In this document: positions 15,778 to 24,163 of the stretch, in pieces
Layout: every line of letters starts with the position of its first letter
Position numbering within the stretch: the first letter of the stretch is position 1
Assembly: GCF_000980895.1 (NCBI RefSeq)
Contig: NZ_LAZX01000073.1
Coordinates: forward strand, 1 to 32,555
DNA from: Sphingomonas sp. Ag1
Lineage (GTDB): Bacteria; Pseudomonadota; Alphaproteobacteria; Sphingomonadales; Sphingomonadaceae
DNA: 32,555 nt
Direction: 5' to 3'
The notes under the pieces: model-generated
Seen by the model: the letters and a program-made list of their open reading frames with translations, nothing else
Databases searched by the model: none
Told to the model about the DNA's origin: nothing
Translations under genes and position numbers: made by a program

Positions 15778-17730
15778 CTAGGCTAGCGGCCCGCCCGTCC
15801 GCGGCTTGGCGCGGCGGTTCCAGGCGAACCCGATCATGATCGCGGCAAGCATCAGGAGTTGTGCCAGCACCGACTGAAATGTCGGGAACAGGCCCAACAT
15901 CGAGATACGTGGCACGCTGGCGAGCGGCGCTATGTCGATGATCCCCGCCTCTTGGAGAGCAGCGACTCCCTTACCGGCCAGCACGACCGTCAGAGCGGCC
16001 ATCAGCCATGAGCTGTAGCGGAAGAACTGCGTAATCGGCAGCGTCCGGCTGTAGCGGAGCATTGCCCAGGCGATGACGGCGAGAAGGCTGATCGCTGCGC
16101 CGGCCCCGGCCAGCAGCATCGCGGTGTTCCCCTGTGTCGAGAGCGCGGCGTAGAAAAGGATCGTCTCGAATACCTCCCGATAGACAACCAGGAATGCGAG
16201 CCCGAACAGGAACCATCCCGACCCGCCCGATAGCGCCCGTGACATTTTCTCGCGGATATAGCGTTGCCATTGATCAGCTTGTGCCTTGCCGTGCATCCAG
16301 ATTCCGACCGAGAGCAGGACCACGGCCGCGAACAGCGAGCCGAACCCTTCCGTCAGTTCCCGGCTCGCGCCGCTTATACCGATCGCATAGGTGGCAACCG
16401 CCCAGGTAATCCCGCCGGCGACGAGCGCGCCGACCCAGCCACCATGCACATAGCGCATGGCTTCCGGCCGCTCCGCTTTGCGGAGGAACGCAATCATGGC
16501 CACCACGATCAAGAGAGCTTCCAGCCCTTCGCGCAGCAGGATCGTGAAGGCTCCCAAGAAGGTGGACGCCTGCGTCGCGGCGTCGGGCGCGAGCGCGGCC
16601 TCGGCATCATCGAACAGGCCGCCCAGCACTGCCACTCGTTCGGTCACGTCATCGGCTGACGTGCTGCTCTCCACAGCGGCGCGATATTCTCCCATCGCGC
16701 CTTCGATCCGGGACATGAGGTTCGGGTCGCGCGCCGAGAGCGTCGGTTCGATCGGCTCGAACCCGTCGAGGTAGGCGGACAGCGCCAGTTCCTTTGCAGC
16801 GCGCCGGTCGCCGCGCTGGAACGCGGCGAGGCTTTGCGCAAGCTTGGCGCGCGCCACGGCGAGCGGGCTTGGGGCTTGTTGCATCACCTGATCGGGGTGG
16901 CGACGCAGATAGGCGAGCACCGCGTCGGCTTTCACCTGCCCGATGCTGCCCGCAAGCGCGGCGGGGGTGAGCGCGACCAGGGTTTTCAGGTCGGGAATTC
17001 GTGCCCGCAAGCTCGCGTCCGACTTCCACAGCCGCTCACCCTCGACCGCTTGTGCGTCGGTGGAGGCGAAGCTGCCGGAGCGGAACGCGAGCGCCCAGCG
17101 CTGATCGCTAGACAGATCGACGAAGCTCTGCATCGCGGTTCCGTCGATGCCTTGGCTTATCACCTGATAGAGCGCGAACACGCTGCGCTGGCGCGCTCGC
17201 TCGGCATCAGTAAAGGCGATCGGTGGCGGGTCGAGCTTGGCGGCGTCGGGACCGTGCCCGTTGCCTGTCATGCCGTGGCAGGACGCGCAGGATTGTCGAA
17301 AAACCGCTCCTGCTGTGGAGATGTCCGGTGTCTTGTCCGGGGCGAGCGGAACCGGATAGGCCTTGAGCAGATCGGCGGCGAGCCCGTAGGCGAGCGCCGC
17401 GACCTGTTGGGCCGAGCCCTTGCGGGCAATCACGCCTTGGAGCTGCGAAGCCCGTTGGATCAGGGATTGCCGCTCAGGTGTCGCAGGGAGCGCGCGCAGG
17501 CGGGTGGACACGCCTGCGGCGAACTCCGTCATCTCCGCGTATTCGGACGCACTTGTGACCGCGCCGTTGGCGACCGCACCGCCATAATCGACCGCCATAT
17601 AATCGAGCAGACGCCAAGCGGTTTGCACGTCGCCGGGATCGGCCGTCGCCGCAGCGGGAATCAACAGCAGCATAAGCGACGCGACCAGCGCGAGTGCAGG
17701 CTTAATCAGCGCGACCCGAAGTGACGGCAT
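15778..17730 (-). CDS. Cytochrome c-FTR1 family iron permease fusion
   Basis: The protein has about 650 residues. A signal peptide (LALVASLMLLLIPAAATA) leads to a periplasmic region with one haem c site CASCH (148-152), followed by a cytochrome c-like segment including AMQSFVDLSSDQRWALAF. The C-terminal half is an FTR1/EfeU-type permease of about seven membrane segments. It carries the two acidic iron-path motifs, REGLE (400-404) and REVFE (518-522). It would oxidise or hand on Fe(II) in the periplasm and import iron. Two starts are possible: ATG 17730 (GGAG 12 bases upstream) and TTG 17748. It is flanked on both sides by DUF6118 remnants, so it looks like a separately inserted module. Confidence 0.88.
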   Translation of the reverse strand: MPSLRVALIKPALALVASLMLLLIPAAATADPGDVQTAWRLLDYMAVDYGGAVANGAVTSASEYAEMTEFAAGVSTRLRALPATPERQSLIQRASQLQGVIARKGSAQQVAALAYGLAADLLKAYPVPLAPDKTPDISTAGAVFRQSCASCHGMTGNGHGPDAAKLDPPPIAFTDAERARQRSVFALYQVISQGIDGTAMQSFVDLSSDQRWALAFRSGSFASTDAQAVEGERLWKSDASLRARIPDLKTLVALTPAALAGSIGQVKADAVLAYLRRHPDQVMQQAPSPLAVARAKLAQSLAAFQRGDRRAAKELALSAYLDGFEPIEPTLSARDPNLMSRIEGAMGEYRAAVESSTSADDVTERVAVLGGLFDDAEAALAPDAATQASTFLGAFTILLREGLEALLIVVAMIAFLRKAERPEAMRYVHGGWVGALVAGGITWAVATYAIGISGASRELTEGFGSLFAAVVLLSVGIWMHGKAQADQWQRYIREKMSRALSGGSGWFLFGLAFLVVYREVFETILFYAALSTQGNTAMLLAGAGAAISLLAVIAWAMLRYSRTLPITQFFRYSSWLMAALTVVLAGKGVAALQEAGIIDIAPLASVPRISMLGLFPTFQSVLAQLLMLAAIMIGFAWNRRAKPRTGGPLA

Positions 17731-17799
17731 ATGGGTGATCGTCTCCAAGCTTTACTCGTCGCGCACTATGCGAACAGCTCTCATTAGCAGTATTGGGCG

Positions 17800-17966
17800 G
17801 AGGGCGCGATCACCAAGGCAGCCGATGATGAACATCGCCGCGTCAACGGGCGATCGTCGCCGGCGACAGATCGTGACCGTGAACCAGTCCCGATTGAACG
17901 ACGCAAGAAAGCGGCGACGAAGGCACGCGAGACGGTGCGATGCGCGATCAAGGTCCGCAATGGAGC
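17800..17966 (+). pseudogene. DUF6118 3'-end remnant (fourth copy, about 165 bp)
   Basis: The stretch GGGCGATCGTCGCCGGCGAC (near 17849) and the ACAGATCGTGACCGTGAACC that follows match the RAIVAADKIVTVN region of the DUF6118-type gene. AAGGCACGCGAGACGGTGCG and GATCAAGGTC then match the KARETVRC-IKV tail (17920-17955). Weaker similarity to the EAGQRMMQSA region starts near 17810. Several small deletions break the frame. It has the same orientation as the other three copies. The palindrome core here is degraded (ACGGTGC-GAT-GCGCGAT, 17932-17948). Confidence 0.75.
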
Positions 17967-17987
17967 CAGCAGTGATCGAGGATACTT

Positions 17988-20675
17988 TCAGATCACGTAC
18001 TTGTCCCAGCCTGCATAATGCTCGGCGCTGCGCTTCCCCCTTGGAAAGCTGAGGCCGACGAGCGCAATGCCCGCTACGACCGAGGCCACGGCACCAAGGT
18101 GACCAACGCCGTCCAGGAGGAAAGGCGCGGCCACGAGCCAGGCTCCGAACGCGACATTGATCAGCCGCAGCACGCGGGCAACCTCCGCTGTGGCGATGAT
18201 CGCGACCGTGATGACCAGCGCACCCACAACGTGATCGCTGTTCGCCATCCCGCCTTCCGTGCCGAACAATACCCGGGTGAGCATCAGCAGGACGCCGATG
18301 ACGATGCTCGCAGTCAGCGTCCATGGCAGGGTCAGACCCTTCTTCGCGTCCGCCCAGAAGGTGCTTGGCGAGGCCATCGCGTCCGAGGTGTCCTCTCCGC
18401 CGGCCGCGATCGCGTCGCCTTGGAAGAAGGTGCGGATCAGCGGTTTGCCTTGCCGGCGCGCCCAGAGAAGGAACTGACCCATCGCAATCACCTCGTCGAG
18501 CGCGAACGGGATCATGATCAGCATGGCGAGCGCGGCGATCAGCGCCAGCGTGCTCCACGTGCCGATGACGATCGGCTGGCTGATGATGAAGTAGATGCTG
18601 ACGACGCCGAGCGGGATGACCAGAATGCCGAAGAAGGTCACCATCCACGGCATGGTGCGCCAGCGATCGCGGGTTCCCATCACTGCCATCAGGATCTCGA
18701 GCACGTAGCTGATGGTGCCGAGACCGCCGTCGGCGATCGGCCACGCCTTCGACATGTCGGAAGTGATGATTTCCTCAGTGCCGTTGCGCGGGTCGGTCAG
18801 CGATCCGACGAAGAACGGCTCCCAGGCTGTATCGATGTGCCCGAGCTGGTAAGCGGTCAGGATGCGCGAGGTGAGAAGGCCGATCAGGCCCATGGCGACG
18901 ATCGGCAGCCGCTGCGCGTCAGTGGACGGCGAATAGGTCCAGCCAGGCGGGATGTTCTTGGGGTCCATCATGCCCGCCATGCTCATGCCCGGCATCATCG
19001 GCACGAGCACCGACAGGGCAATCACGGCCGAGCCGATGAGCAGGTTGTTGTTGTACTGAGCAGCGCTCGGGCTCCAGAAGATTAGCGGGGCGAAGAACAG
19101 CCAAATGCCGACGAACGCCACCGCCCATTGCGCCCAGGTCTTGGTCCTGGCCGACAGCGACAGCGCACCGAACAGCGCGATGGCGAGGCCGCTGACGACA
19201 TCGCTAATGGCCAGCGCGTTCGCCCGCCACTCAATCGACGGCAACGCGCGATCAATCGTTACGAAGCGCGCGGCCTCGCCGACGCTCTGCGTGGTCACGG
19301 AGTCGTATATGAGCGGGCTGGAGGCGAGCCACAGCCCAAGACCGATGTTCGCGTAAAGAGCCCAGCGCGCACGGCGCTCGTCCCGGTCCATTATGGCCAT
19401 GTGATCGCCGTGTGCACCGTGGCCGGACATCGCCATGTCCGCCGCGCCAGGGCCGTGCCCCATGGCTGCATGGTCCATGCTACTATGGTCCACAGCCCCG
19501 TGATCCATACCGGCCATCCCGGCGCCTGCCGCCGTAGGTTGATGGCTCGGCGCTACAGGTTCGGCCTCTGGCTTATCGTGCCAGGCAACCAGGTTCTCGT
19601 TGAGCTTGTTGTTCCGATACCAGGCCCGCGGATGGCGCTTCAACGCCGCAACGATCGCGGGCAGCGTGTCGCGGAGACTATGTTTCGGCTCCCATCCGAG
19701 CAGCGAACGCGCGCGGGAGATATCGAGGATATAGTGGTCGTTGCTGCTGTCGATCATCCAGGGCTGGATGAAGTCGTCGCTGCCGAGCGCTTCGTTCTGT
19801 AGGATGATCCCGGCTTTCGCGAGCGGCTGCGGAATCCGGATCGTCTTCCAGCCCTCGCCGTGGAGCGCCTCGCCGACGATGTCCTGGATCTCGGCATAGC
19901 CGGGCGCGTCGGGCTCGCCGATGAGCAGTGGCAGCTCCGCCGGAAGTTCGTGCCGCCGATCGACCAGGCGAAGCACGGCATCGGCCAAATCGTCGCGGTG
20001 CACCGATGACTGTGCCGCACACAGCATGCCGGGATAAAAGTGCGAGATCAGACGGTGCTCGTAAATCTGCGATATCTGCTGCGCAAGAAACGCCGAGCGT
20101 CCGTCGTCGTCGTAAACTCCGGCGGCGCGCATATAGACGACCGGGATGTTCCCGTGATGCTCATGCAGCAACGCCTCGCCATCGACTTTGGACTGTGGGT
20201 ACGCCCAGGACGCACCGATCGGGGAGTCCTCGTTGATGCGCTCGTCGGGTGTGGAAGTCGGCTTATGAACCAGCATCGTGCTGGCGAAGACGAATTGCTC
20301 GACCTCGAACGATTGCAGCCCGTCAATCAGCCGGCGGGTGCCCTGCACGGTGACCTTGTCATAGAGCGGATTGGGATCGCCCGTAATATCGTAATAGGCG
20401 GCTAGGTGGATCACAGAGGCGATGCGGTTGCCGTACCGCGCGCGCACCTCTTCGAGCGCGGCGCCCACCGCCTCGTCAGAGCCGAGATCGAAGTCGATTG
20501 CCGCCGCGGGCGGCGGCGGGTCTGGAGGACCGGCACGATCAAGGCCGACAACCGTGTAGCGTTCGCCGAGCCGGGCAATTAGCGCGGCGGCGATGAAACC
20601 GCTCGCACCCGTGATCAGAACGACGCCGCCGCCACCCTGGCCGCTGCCGGCTTCACTGCTTTTGCCATCGATCAT
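17988..20675 (-). CDS. SDR-type dehydratase fused to SPW-like multi-pass membrane protein
   Basis: An 895-residue fusion. Residues 17-360 form a short-chain dehydrogenase/epimerase with Rossmann motif ITGASGFIAAAL (21-32) and a Y159-K163 catalytic pair (YPQSK). Residues 385-429 form a His/Met-rich linker (GMAGMDHG, SSMDHAAMGHG, GHGAHGDHM). The rest has about ten membrane segments. Two SPW-repeat-like units are visible, near 438-550 (GLGLWLASSPLIYD, WLFFAPLIFWSP) and at the end (AFGAWLVAAPFLLDGVG), around a middle section with PPGWTYSPSTDAQRLPI. Such fusions occur in copper clusters, sometimes labelled vitamin K epoxide reductase-like. Substrate is unknown. Start ATG 20675 has GAGG upstream. 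It is last in a minus-strand run after DUF1971. Confidence 0.8.
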   Translation of the reverse strand: MIDGKSSEAGSGQGGGGVVLITGASGFIAAALIARLGERYTVVGLDRAGPPDPPPPAAAIDFDLGSDEAVGAALEEVRARYGNRIASVIHLAAYYDITGDPNPLYDKVTVQGTRRLIDGLQSFEVEQFVFASTMLVHKPTSTPDERINEDSPIGASWAYPQSKVDGEALLHEHHGNIPVVYMRAAGVYDDDGRSAFLAQQISQIYEHRLISHFYPGMLCAAQSSVHRDDLADAVLRLVDRRHELPAELPLLIGEPDAPGYAEIQDIVGEALHGEGWKTIRIPQPLAKAGIILQNEALGSDDFIQPWMIDSSNDHYILDISRARSLLGWEPKHSLRDTLPAIVAALKRHPRAWYRNNKLNENLVAWHDKPEAEPVAPSHQPTAAGAGMAGMDHGAVDHSSMDHAAMGHGPGAADMAMSGHGAHGDHMAIMDRDERRARWALYANIGLGLWLASSPLIYDSVTTQSVGEAARFVTIDRALPSIEWRANALAISDVVSGLAIALFGALSLSARTKTWAQWAVAFVGIWLFFAPLIFWSPSAAQYNNNLLIGSAVIALSVLVPMMPGMSMAGMMDPKNIPPGWTYSPSTDAQRLPIVAMGLIGLLTSRILTAYQLGHIDTAWEPFFVGSLTDPRNGTEEIITSDMSKAWPIADGGLGTISYVLEILMAVMGTRDRWRTMPWMVTFFGILVIPLGVVSIYFIISQPIVIGTWSTLALIAALAMLIMIPFALDEVIAMGQFLLWARRQGKPLIRTFFQGDAIAAGGEDTSDAMASPSTFWADAKKGLTLPWTLTASIVIGVLLMLTRVLFGTEGGMANSDHVVGALVITVAIIATAEVARVLRLINVAFGAWLVAAPFLLDGVGHLGAVASVVAGIALVGLSFPRGKRSAEHYAGWDKYVI

Positions 20676-20732
20676 GACTTGCTACCCTCGTTCGTTTGTC
20701 TCTGAAAACGTTAACAGGCCAGCTTTTCAGCC

Positions 20733-21031
20733 TTAACCCGCGGCGTGTGCGGGCATCCGGTCATAGAACTCGACCTGCATTCGCATCGGTCCGAACGGTT
20801 CGACAAAATGTGGTTGGTCCGGGAGCACCAAGCCAGGACAATCGGGATCGAGTATGGTTTCCGAGGCCGGGTCGAGAACATGATAGCGCAATCGCCCGGC
20901 GCGCACTCGAATGGCGCCCACACCCCAGGCTTAGTGCGATGCTCTTTTCGCAGCCCGGCCGGAAGCGTGTTCTCGTCGAACACAGGGGTGCATTTATAGG
21001 GCAGCGGTCGCTCTGGAGGCGGAGAGCTCAT
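20733..21031 (-). pseudogene. DUF1971 (TehB-like cupin) gene with a frameshift
   Basis: The first frame reads PPPERPLPYKCTPVFDENTL, then PAGLRKEHRTKPGVW. The second frame continues GAIRVRAGRLRYHVLDPASE, then PGLVLPDQPHFVEPFGPMRM and QVEFYD, ending 20733. Together they make a complete DUF1971 protein of about 100 residues, a small cupin-like domain also seen in tellurite-resistance TehB relatives. One G is missing in a G run near 20920 (VW-GAI junction). This is either a recent mutation or a sequencing error; the remainder is otherwise well preserved. It lies between the dioxygenase and the SDR fusion on the same strand. Confidence 0.75.
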
Positions 21032-21064
21032 GACAATGAATCCATCACTTCGTAGCCGCGTAGG

Positions 21065-21925
21065 TCAGATATTCGTCTGATCGGCGGGAACGTCGCGCGG
21101 CAGCGTCGCGGCGTCCTCTGCGTCCGTCTCGACCGGTAGGTTCGCGCCGAGTGCGTGGCATGTCATCGAGATCGAACCCATCGAAAAGCCGCGCACGATC
21201 GGTTCCGGCCGGGCGTCCTCAGCGGCCGCCAGGCCTGCCAGGTAGAGGAGCGGAACGAAGTGGTCGGGCGTAGGCACGGCGCGCGCGTAGTCGGGATGCT
21301 CGCGCACCCTCAGAATGTCGCTTGGCGCGTCGGCGAGCTGCGCTACCACGGCGTCGTCGAACCGCTCTGCCCAATCGAATGCTGTGTTAGGCTGGTCCCA
21401 CTGGATTTCTCGTAGGTTATGGACGACGTTGCCGCTGGCGAGGATCGCCACGCCGCTGTCGCGCAACGCGGCGAGCCGCGCGGCGATGTCCACATGGTAT
21501 TCGAGCGGGCGCAGCGCATTGATCGAAAGTTGCACCACGGGCACGTCGGCTTGCGGGTAGAGGTGCGCGAGCACGGACCAGGTGCCGTGATCGAGCCCCC
21601 ACTGATCGCGGTCGAGACCAACCCATTCCGGTTTCACCACTTCCGCAATCTCCTGCGCCACGTCCGGCGCGCCGGGTGCCGGATAGTCGAAGTCGAACAG
21701 CGCCTGCGGGAAGCCGTAGAAATCGTGGATCGTTCGAGGTCTCGGCATGGCCGTCACCGCGGTCGCACCGAAATACCAATGGGCCGAGACGACCAGCAGT
21801 GCACGGGGACGGGGCAGTGTTCGCCCGAGCGACTTCCAGGCGTCGGTGAAGCCGTTCCGCTCCAGCGTGTTCATCGGGCTACCGTGGCCGATGAACAGTG
21901 CAGGCATCCGCCCGGCGACCATCAT
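21065..21925 (-). CDS. ygiD: LigB-type extradiol dioxygenase (4,5-DOPA dioxygenase-like, YgiD)
   Basis: The 286-residue protein starts near MPALFIGHGSPMN, the family N terminus with the first metal His. Other conserved parts are LLVVSAHWYF, IHDFYGFP, YPAPGAPDVAQEIA, GLDHGTWSVL, PVVQLSIN and ASGNVVHNL. Members open catechol rings, or act on DOPA, using a single active-site metal. The chosen start is ATG 21925, whose ATGA overlaps the DoxX stop (TGA 21924-21922); a longer frame begins at 21967 inside doxX and is unlikely. The overlap implies translational coupling with DoxX. The physiological substrate is unknown. Confidence 0.88.
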   Translation of the reverse strand: MMVAGRMPALFIGHGSPMNTLERNGFTDAWKSLGRTLPRPRALLVVSAHWYFGATAVTAMPRPRTIHDFYGFPQALFDFDYPAPGAPDVAQEIAEVVKPEWVGLDRDQWGLDHGTWSVLAHLYPQADVPVVQLSINALRPLEYHVDIAARLAALRDSGVAILASGNVVHNLREIQWDQPNTAFDWAERFDDAVVAQLADAPSDILRVREHPDYARAVPTPDHFVPLLYLAGLAAAEDARPEPIVRGFSMGSISMTCHALGANLPVETDAEDAATLPRDVPADQTNI

Positions 21926-22338
21926 GCCCCTTCCCCGCGACGCTGGAGGGAAGCGTCCAGGCTCCAAGGTCCTGGCCCCGCGAACACGAGATAGAGGAAC
22001 GCGAAGCAGTAGAGGATCGCTGCATCGCCCCCGTTGTTGACCGGGAATGCGTTCTGCGGCGCGTGCGCGATCCAGTAGGCGACGGCCATCGTGCCGGAAG
22101 CCAGGAAAGCGGCTGGACGGGTGAACAGGCCCAGCGCGATCAGAAGCCCGGCCGCCAGCTCGACCAAGCCCGCGTATGCCCCAGGGTTGTCGAATGCAAA
22201 GCCACTACCTGCCGCTTGGCCAAGCGGGAAGGACAGGAACTTCTGCGTCCCGTGCTCAAGGAAGACGAGACCGGCAACGATCCGAAGGGCACTCAGCATT
22301 CGCGGTGCCCAGAAATGCAATCTTTCGTTCATGGCCAT
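21922..22338 (-). CDS. DoxX family membrane protein
   Basis: This 138-residue protein has four membrane segments and the DoxX pattern: LSALRIVAGLVFLEHGTQKF, YAGLVELAAGLLIALGLFTR, AAFLASGTMAVAYWIAH, and AILYCFAFLYLVFAGPGPWS near the end. DoxX proteins are associated with redox and thiol homeostasis at the membrane; exact chemistry is unclear. The start ATG has AAGGAGCGGCG upstream. It heads a minus-strand group (DoxX, dioxygenase, DUF1971, SDR fusion) with overlapping or closely spaced genes. Confidence 0.88.
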   Translation of the reverse strand: MAMNERLHFWAPRMLSALRIVAGLVFLEHGTQKFLSFPLGQAAGSGFAFDNPGAYAGLVELAAGLLIALGLFTRPAAFLASGTMAVAYWIAHAPQNAFPVNNGGDAAILYCFAFLYLVFAGPGPWSLDASLQRRGEGA

Positions 22339-22667
22339 CGCCGCTCCTTGTTCCCTCAGTCAACGCGGCTTGTTCATTCAAAATCCAACATTTGGATGAA
22401 GGATCATCAAGAGCTTGCCTCGCGACAGGCATGCTTTTTGTCCCGCGCACTCAACGTAATGACCATCCCGGACCAATCCTCTCGTACACTCAGCTTTGCA
22501 GCGCGAGGCGACAGTCCCGCAAGCACCTGTGGGCGACTTAGGGCGTCGGACACGTAAGCTCAGTCCAAGCGGGGGGTATCTTGGGAGGCGAGGGTTAAGC
22601 CGCGCAAGTGGGTAAAAGAAGGTGGAAGGCCTGGGCGGCGCTTGTGTGGGCGGATGGTCCATAGCGT
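22339..22667. other. Intergenic region without a recognisable gene (329 bp)
   Basis: Lies between the end of copD and the start of the DoxX gene, both on the minus strand. No frame here resembles a protein I know, and codon usage in the open frames looks random. It should hold the DoxX-group promoter, but no convincing -35/-10 pair or copper-type dyad was found. Confidence 0.5.
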
Positions 22668-23594
22668 TTACATGCCCGACGCGGGTGGCGCGAGGGTGCC
22701 TAGCCATGCCACGAGCGCCAGAATGCCGATCACGCAGGCTGTCTCGATCGCGAGGCTGACCCGCAGTGCCCTAAGCGCCCCGCGATGGTCGTTCATGGCA
22801 ATCGAGCGCTCAAAGGCCGGCGTGAGGCGAAACCGATTGAGGGAAGCGAGCCCCAGCATCCCGGCGAACAGGGCTAGCTTGGCGAGCAGCAACAGGCCGT
22901 AAAGTGTCGTTCCCAGAGCCATAAAATTGGTCGGCCCGACGAGCAGCCAACTATTGATCAAACCAGTTACCACCAGGGTAACAACAACGAGCGTACCAAC
23001 GGAGCCAAACCCGTGCAGGGCGCGATGGGTCAGCCGAAGGTGCGCAGCATCGATCTCCTCGGCGCGCCGCGCCATCAGGAGAAGCAATCCGAACAGCGCC
23101 CCGACCCACAGACCGGCAGCAAGGAGATGGAGGATGTCCGCAGTGAGGTGAAGCCATCCCGTGCTTCCCTCGCTCGCGGCACCATGCCCGTTCCACGCGA
23201 GTGTCGCCAATGCCGCGGCTGCCGCAATCATGGCCATAGCCAGCCATGATGCTCTGCCTCGCGCCAGCAGGGCTGCACCGCCGGCGATGACGAGCGCCAC
23301 CATACGCACCTTCCAGGCGGTGCCAACCGCCGACCCTCCGAGCAGCGCGGCCGCAGCAGCCTGATCGATCGGCCAGAACGGAGATCCGGCCATCGCCGAG
23401 GCCATGAGGATCAGGCCAGCGGCCGAGAGAAGCAACCCGAGCGCCGCGCTTGCCGTGAGCCAAGGCCGCAGCGCGATTGCATCATCGCGCTCGCCAAGGC
23501 GAAGGCCGTAGAGGCTGAAGGCCGACAGGCCGAACAGCGCCGCCAGGACCAGGTACAACGCCAAGCGGATGGCGACGGTCGGCCAGTCGAGCAT
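22668..23594 (-). CDS. copD: Copper resistance membrane protein CopD
   Basis: The 308-residue inner-membrane protein has about eight hydrophobic segments, the CopD layout. Typical parts are AWKVRMVALVIAGGAALL, WLHLTADILHLLAAGLWVGA, ALHGFGSVGTLVVVTLVVTG, LINSWLLVGP and YGLLLLAKLALFAGMLGLAS then NRFRLTPA. CopD works with CopC in moving copper across the inner membrane. It starts four bases after the copC stop, clearly one operon. Its end is followed by 329 bases without a gene. Confidence 0.92.
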   Translation of the reverse strand: MLDWPTVAIRLALYLVLAALFGLSAFSLYGLRLGERDDAIALRPWLTASAALGLLLSAAGLILMASAMAGSPFWPIDQAAAAALLGGSAVGTAWKVRMVALVIAGGAALLARGRASWLAMAMIAAAAALATLAWNGHGAASEGSTGWLHLTADILHLLAAGLWVGALFGLLLLMARRAEEIDAAHLRLTHRALHGFGSVGTLVVVTLVVTGLINSWLLVGPTNFMALGTTLYGLLLLAKLALFAGMLGLASLNRFRLTPAFERSIAMNDHRGALRALRVSLAIETACVIGILALVAWLGTLAPPASGM

Positions 23595-23598
23595 TCGC

Positions 23599-23967
23599 TC
23601 ACTTCACCGTGAAATTGTAGCTGCCGGTGATTTTATGTGTGTCGCCAGAGACGACCTGCCAGTCGACGCTGTAGCGTCCACGCGGGAGACGCTGCTTCGG
23701 GGTGATGGTGAGCGTCCGGCCATCGGCGCCGACTGCGGCGCTGCTGGGCATTTTCATGGCCGCCATGCCAGGCATCGCGGCCATGGTAAGGTCGGCCTTA
23801 GAGAAAGCCGGCACGAGCTTCTCGCTGAACTGGAGGCTGATCTTCTCGGGGGTCGCGACCGCCGCGTTGGCAGCGGGACTGGCGGACACCAGCTTCGGAT
23901 GCGCGTTCGCCACGCCGCCTACGAAGAACAGGGCGGCGGCGGCAGTCGTGATGAACAAGCGGCGCAT
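23599..23967 (-). CDS. copC: Periplasmic copper-binding protein CopC
   Basis: 122 residues with a signal peptide (MRRLFITTAAAALFFVGGVANA). The mature protein starts at His (HPKLVSASPAANA), the N-terminal His that helps bind Cu(II) in CopC proteins. Other matches are ISLQFSEKLVPAFSKADL, a Met-rich loop MAAMPGMAAMKM (Cu(I) site type) and the closing strand region RGRYSVDWQVVSGDTHKITG. Its start has GGAG upstream. It is the first gene of the copCD operon. Confidence 0.95.
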   Translation of the reverse strand: MRRLFITTAAAALFFVGGVANAHPKLVSASPAANAAVATPEKISLQFSEKLVPAFSKADLTMAAMPGMAAMKMPSSAAVGADGRTLTITPKQRLPRGRYSVDWQVVSGDTHKITGSYNFTVK

Positions 23968-24163
23968 TTAGGTAATCTCCATTTCAATTGGGCTCACCTG
24001 TATTACGCAGCTGGACGGGTCACCCCTCACGATCTTTTTTCGTGCCGACGCACCGCTCTCGATGAGGGGTCGGCGGTGGCAGCGCGTATTCAGAAGGGAG
24101 CATGGAGCGCTTTTTCACTGCGTCTCCCCTTAAACCAACTGTGGCCGCGGGCCTGATAGGCGC

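Noticed and set aside
20931..20945. AGTGCGATGC matching the core of the DUF6118 tail; also ACAGTGCGAT near 3805
   Set aside because: Only about ten bases match and no flanking similarity exists; the first is inside the DUF1971 coding sequence.
22378..22707. Minus-strand open frame in the gap between copD and the DoxX gene
   Set aside because: It overlaps the end of copD, shows no family similarity and looks like random translation.
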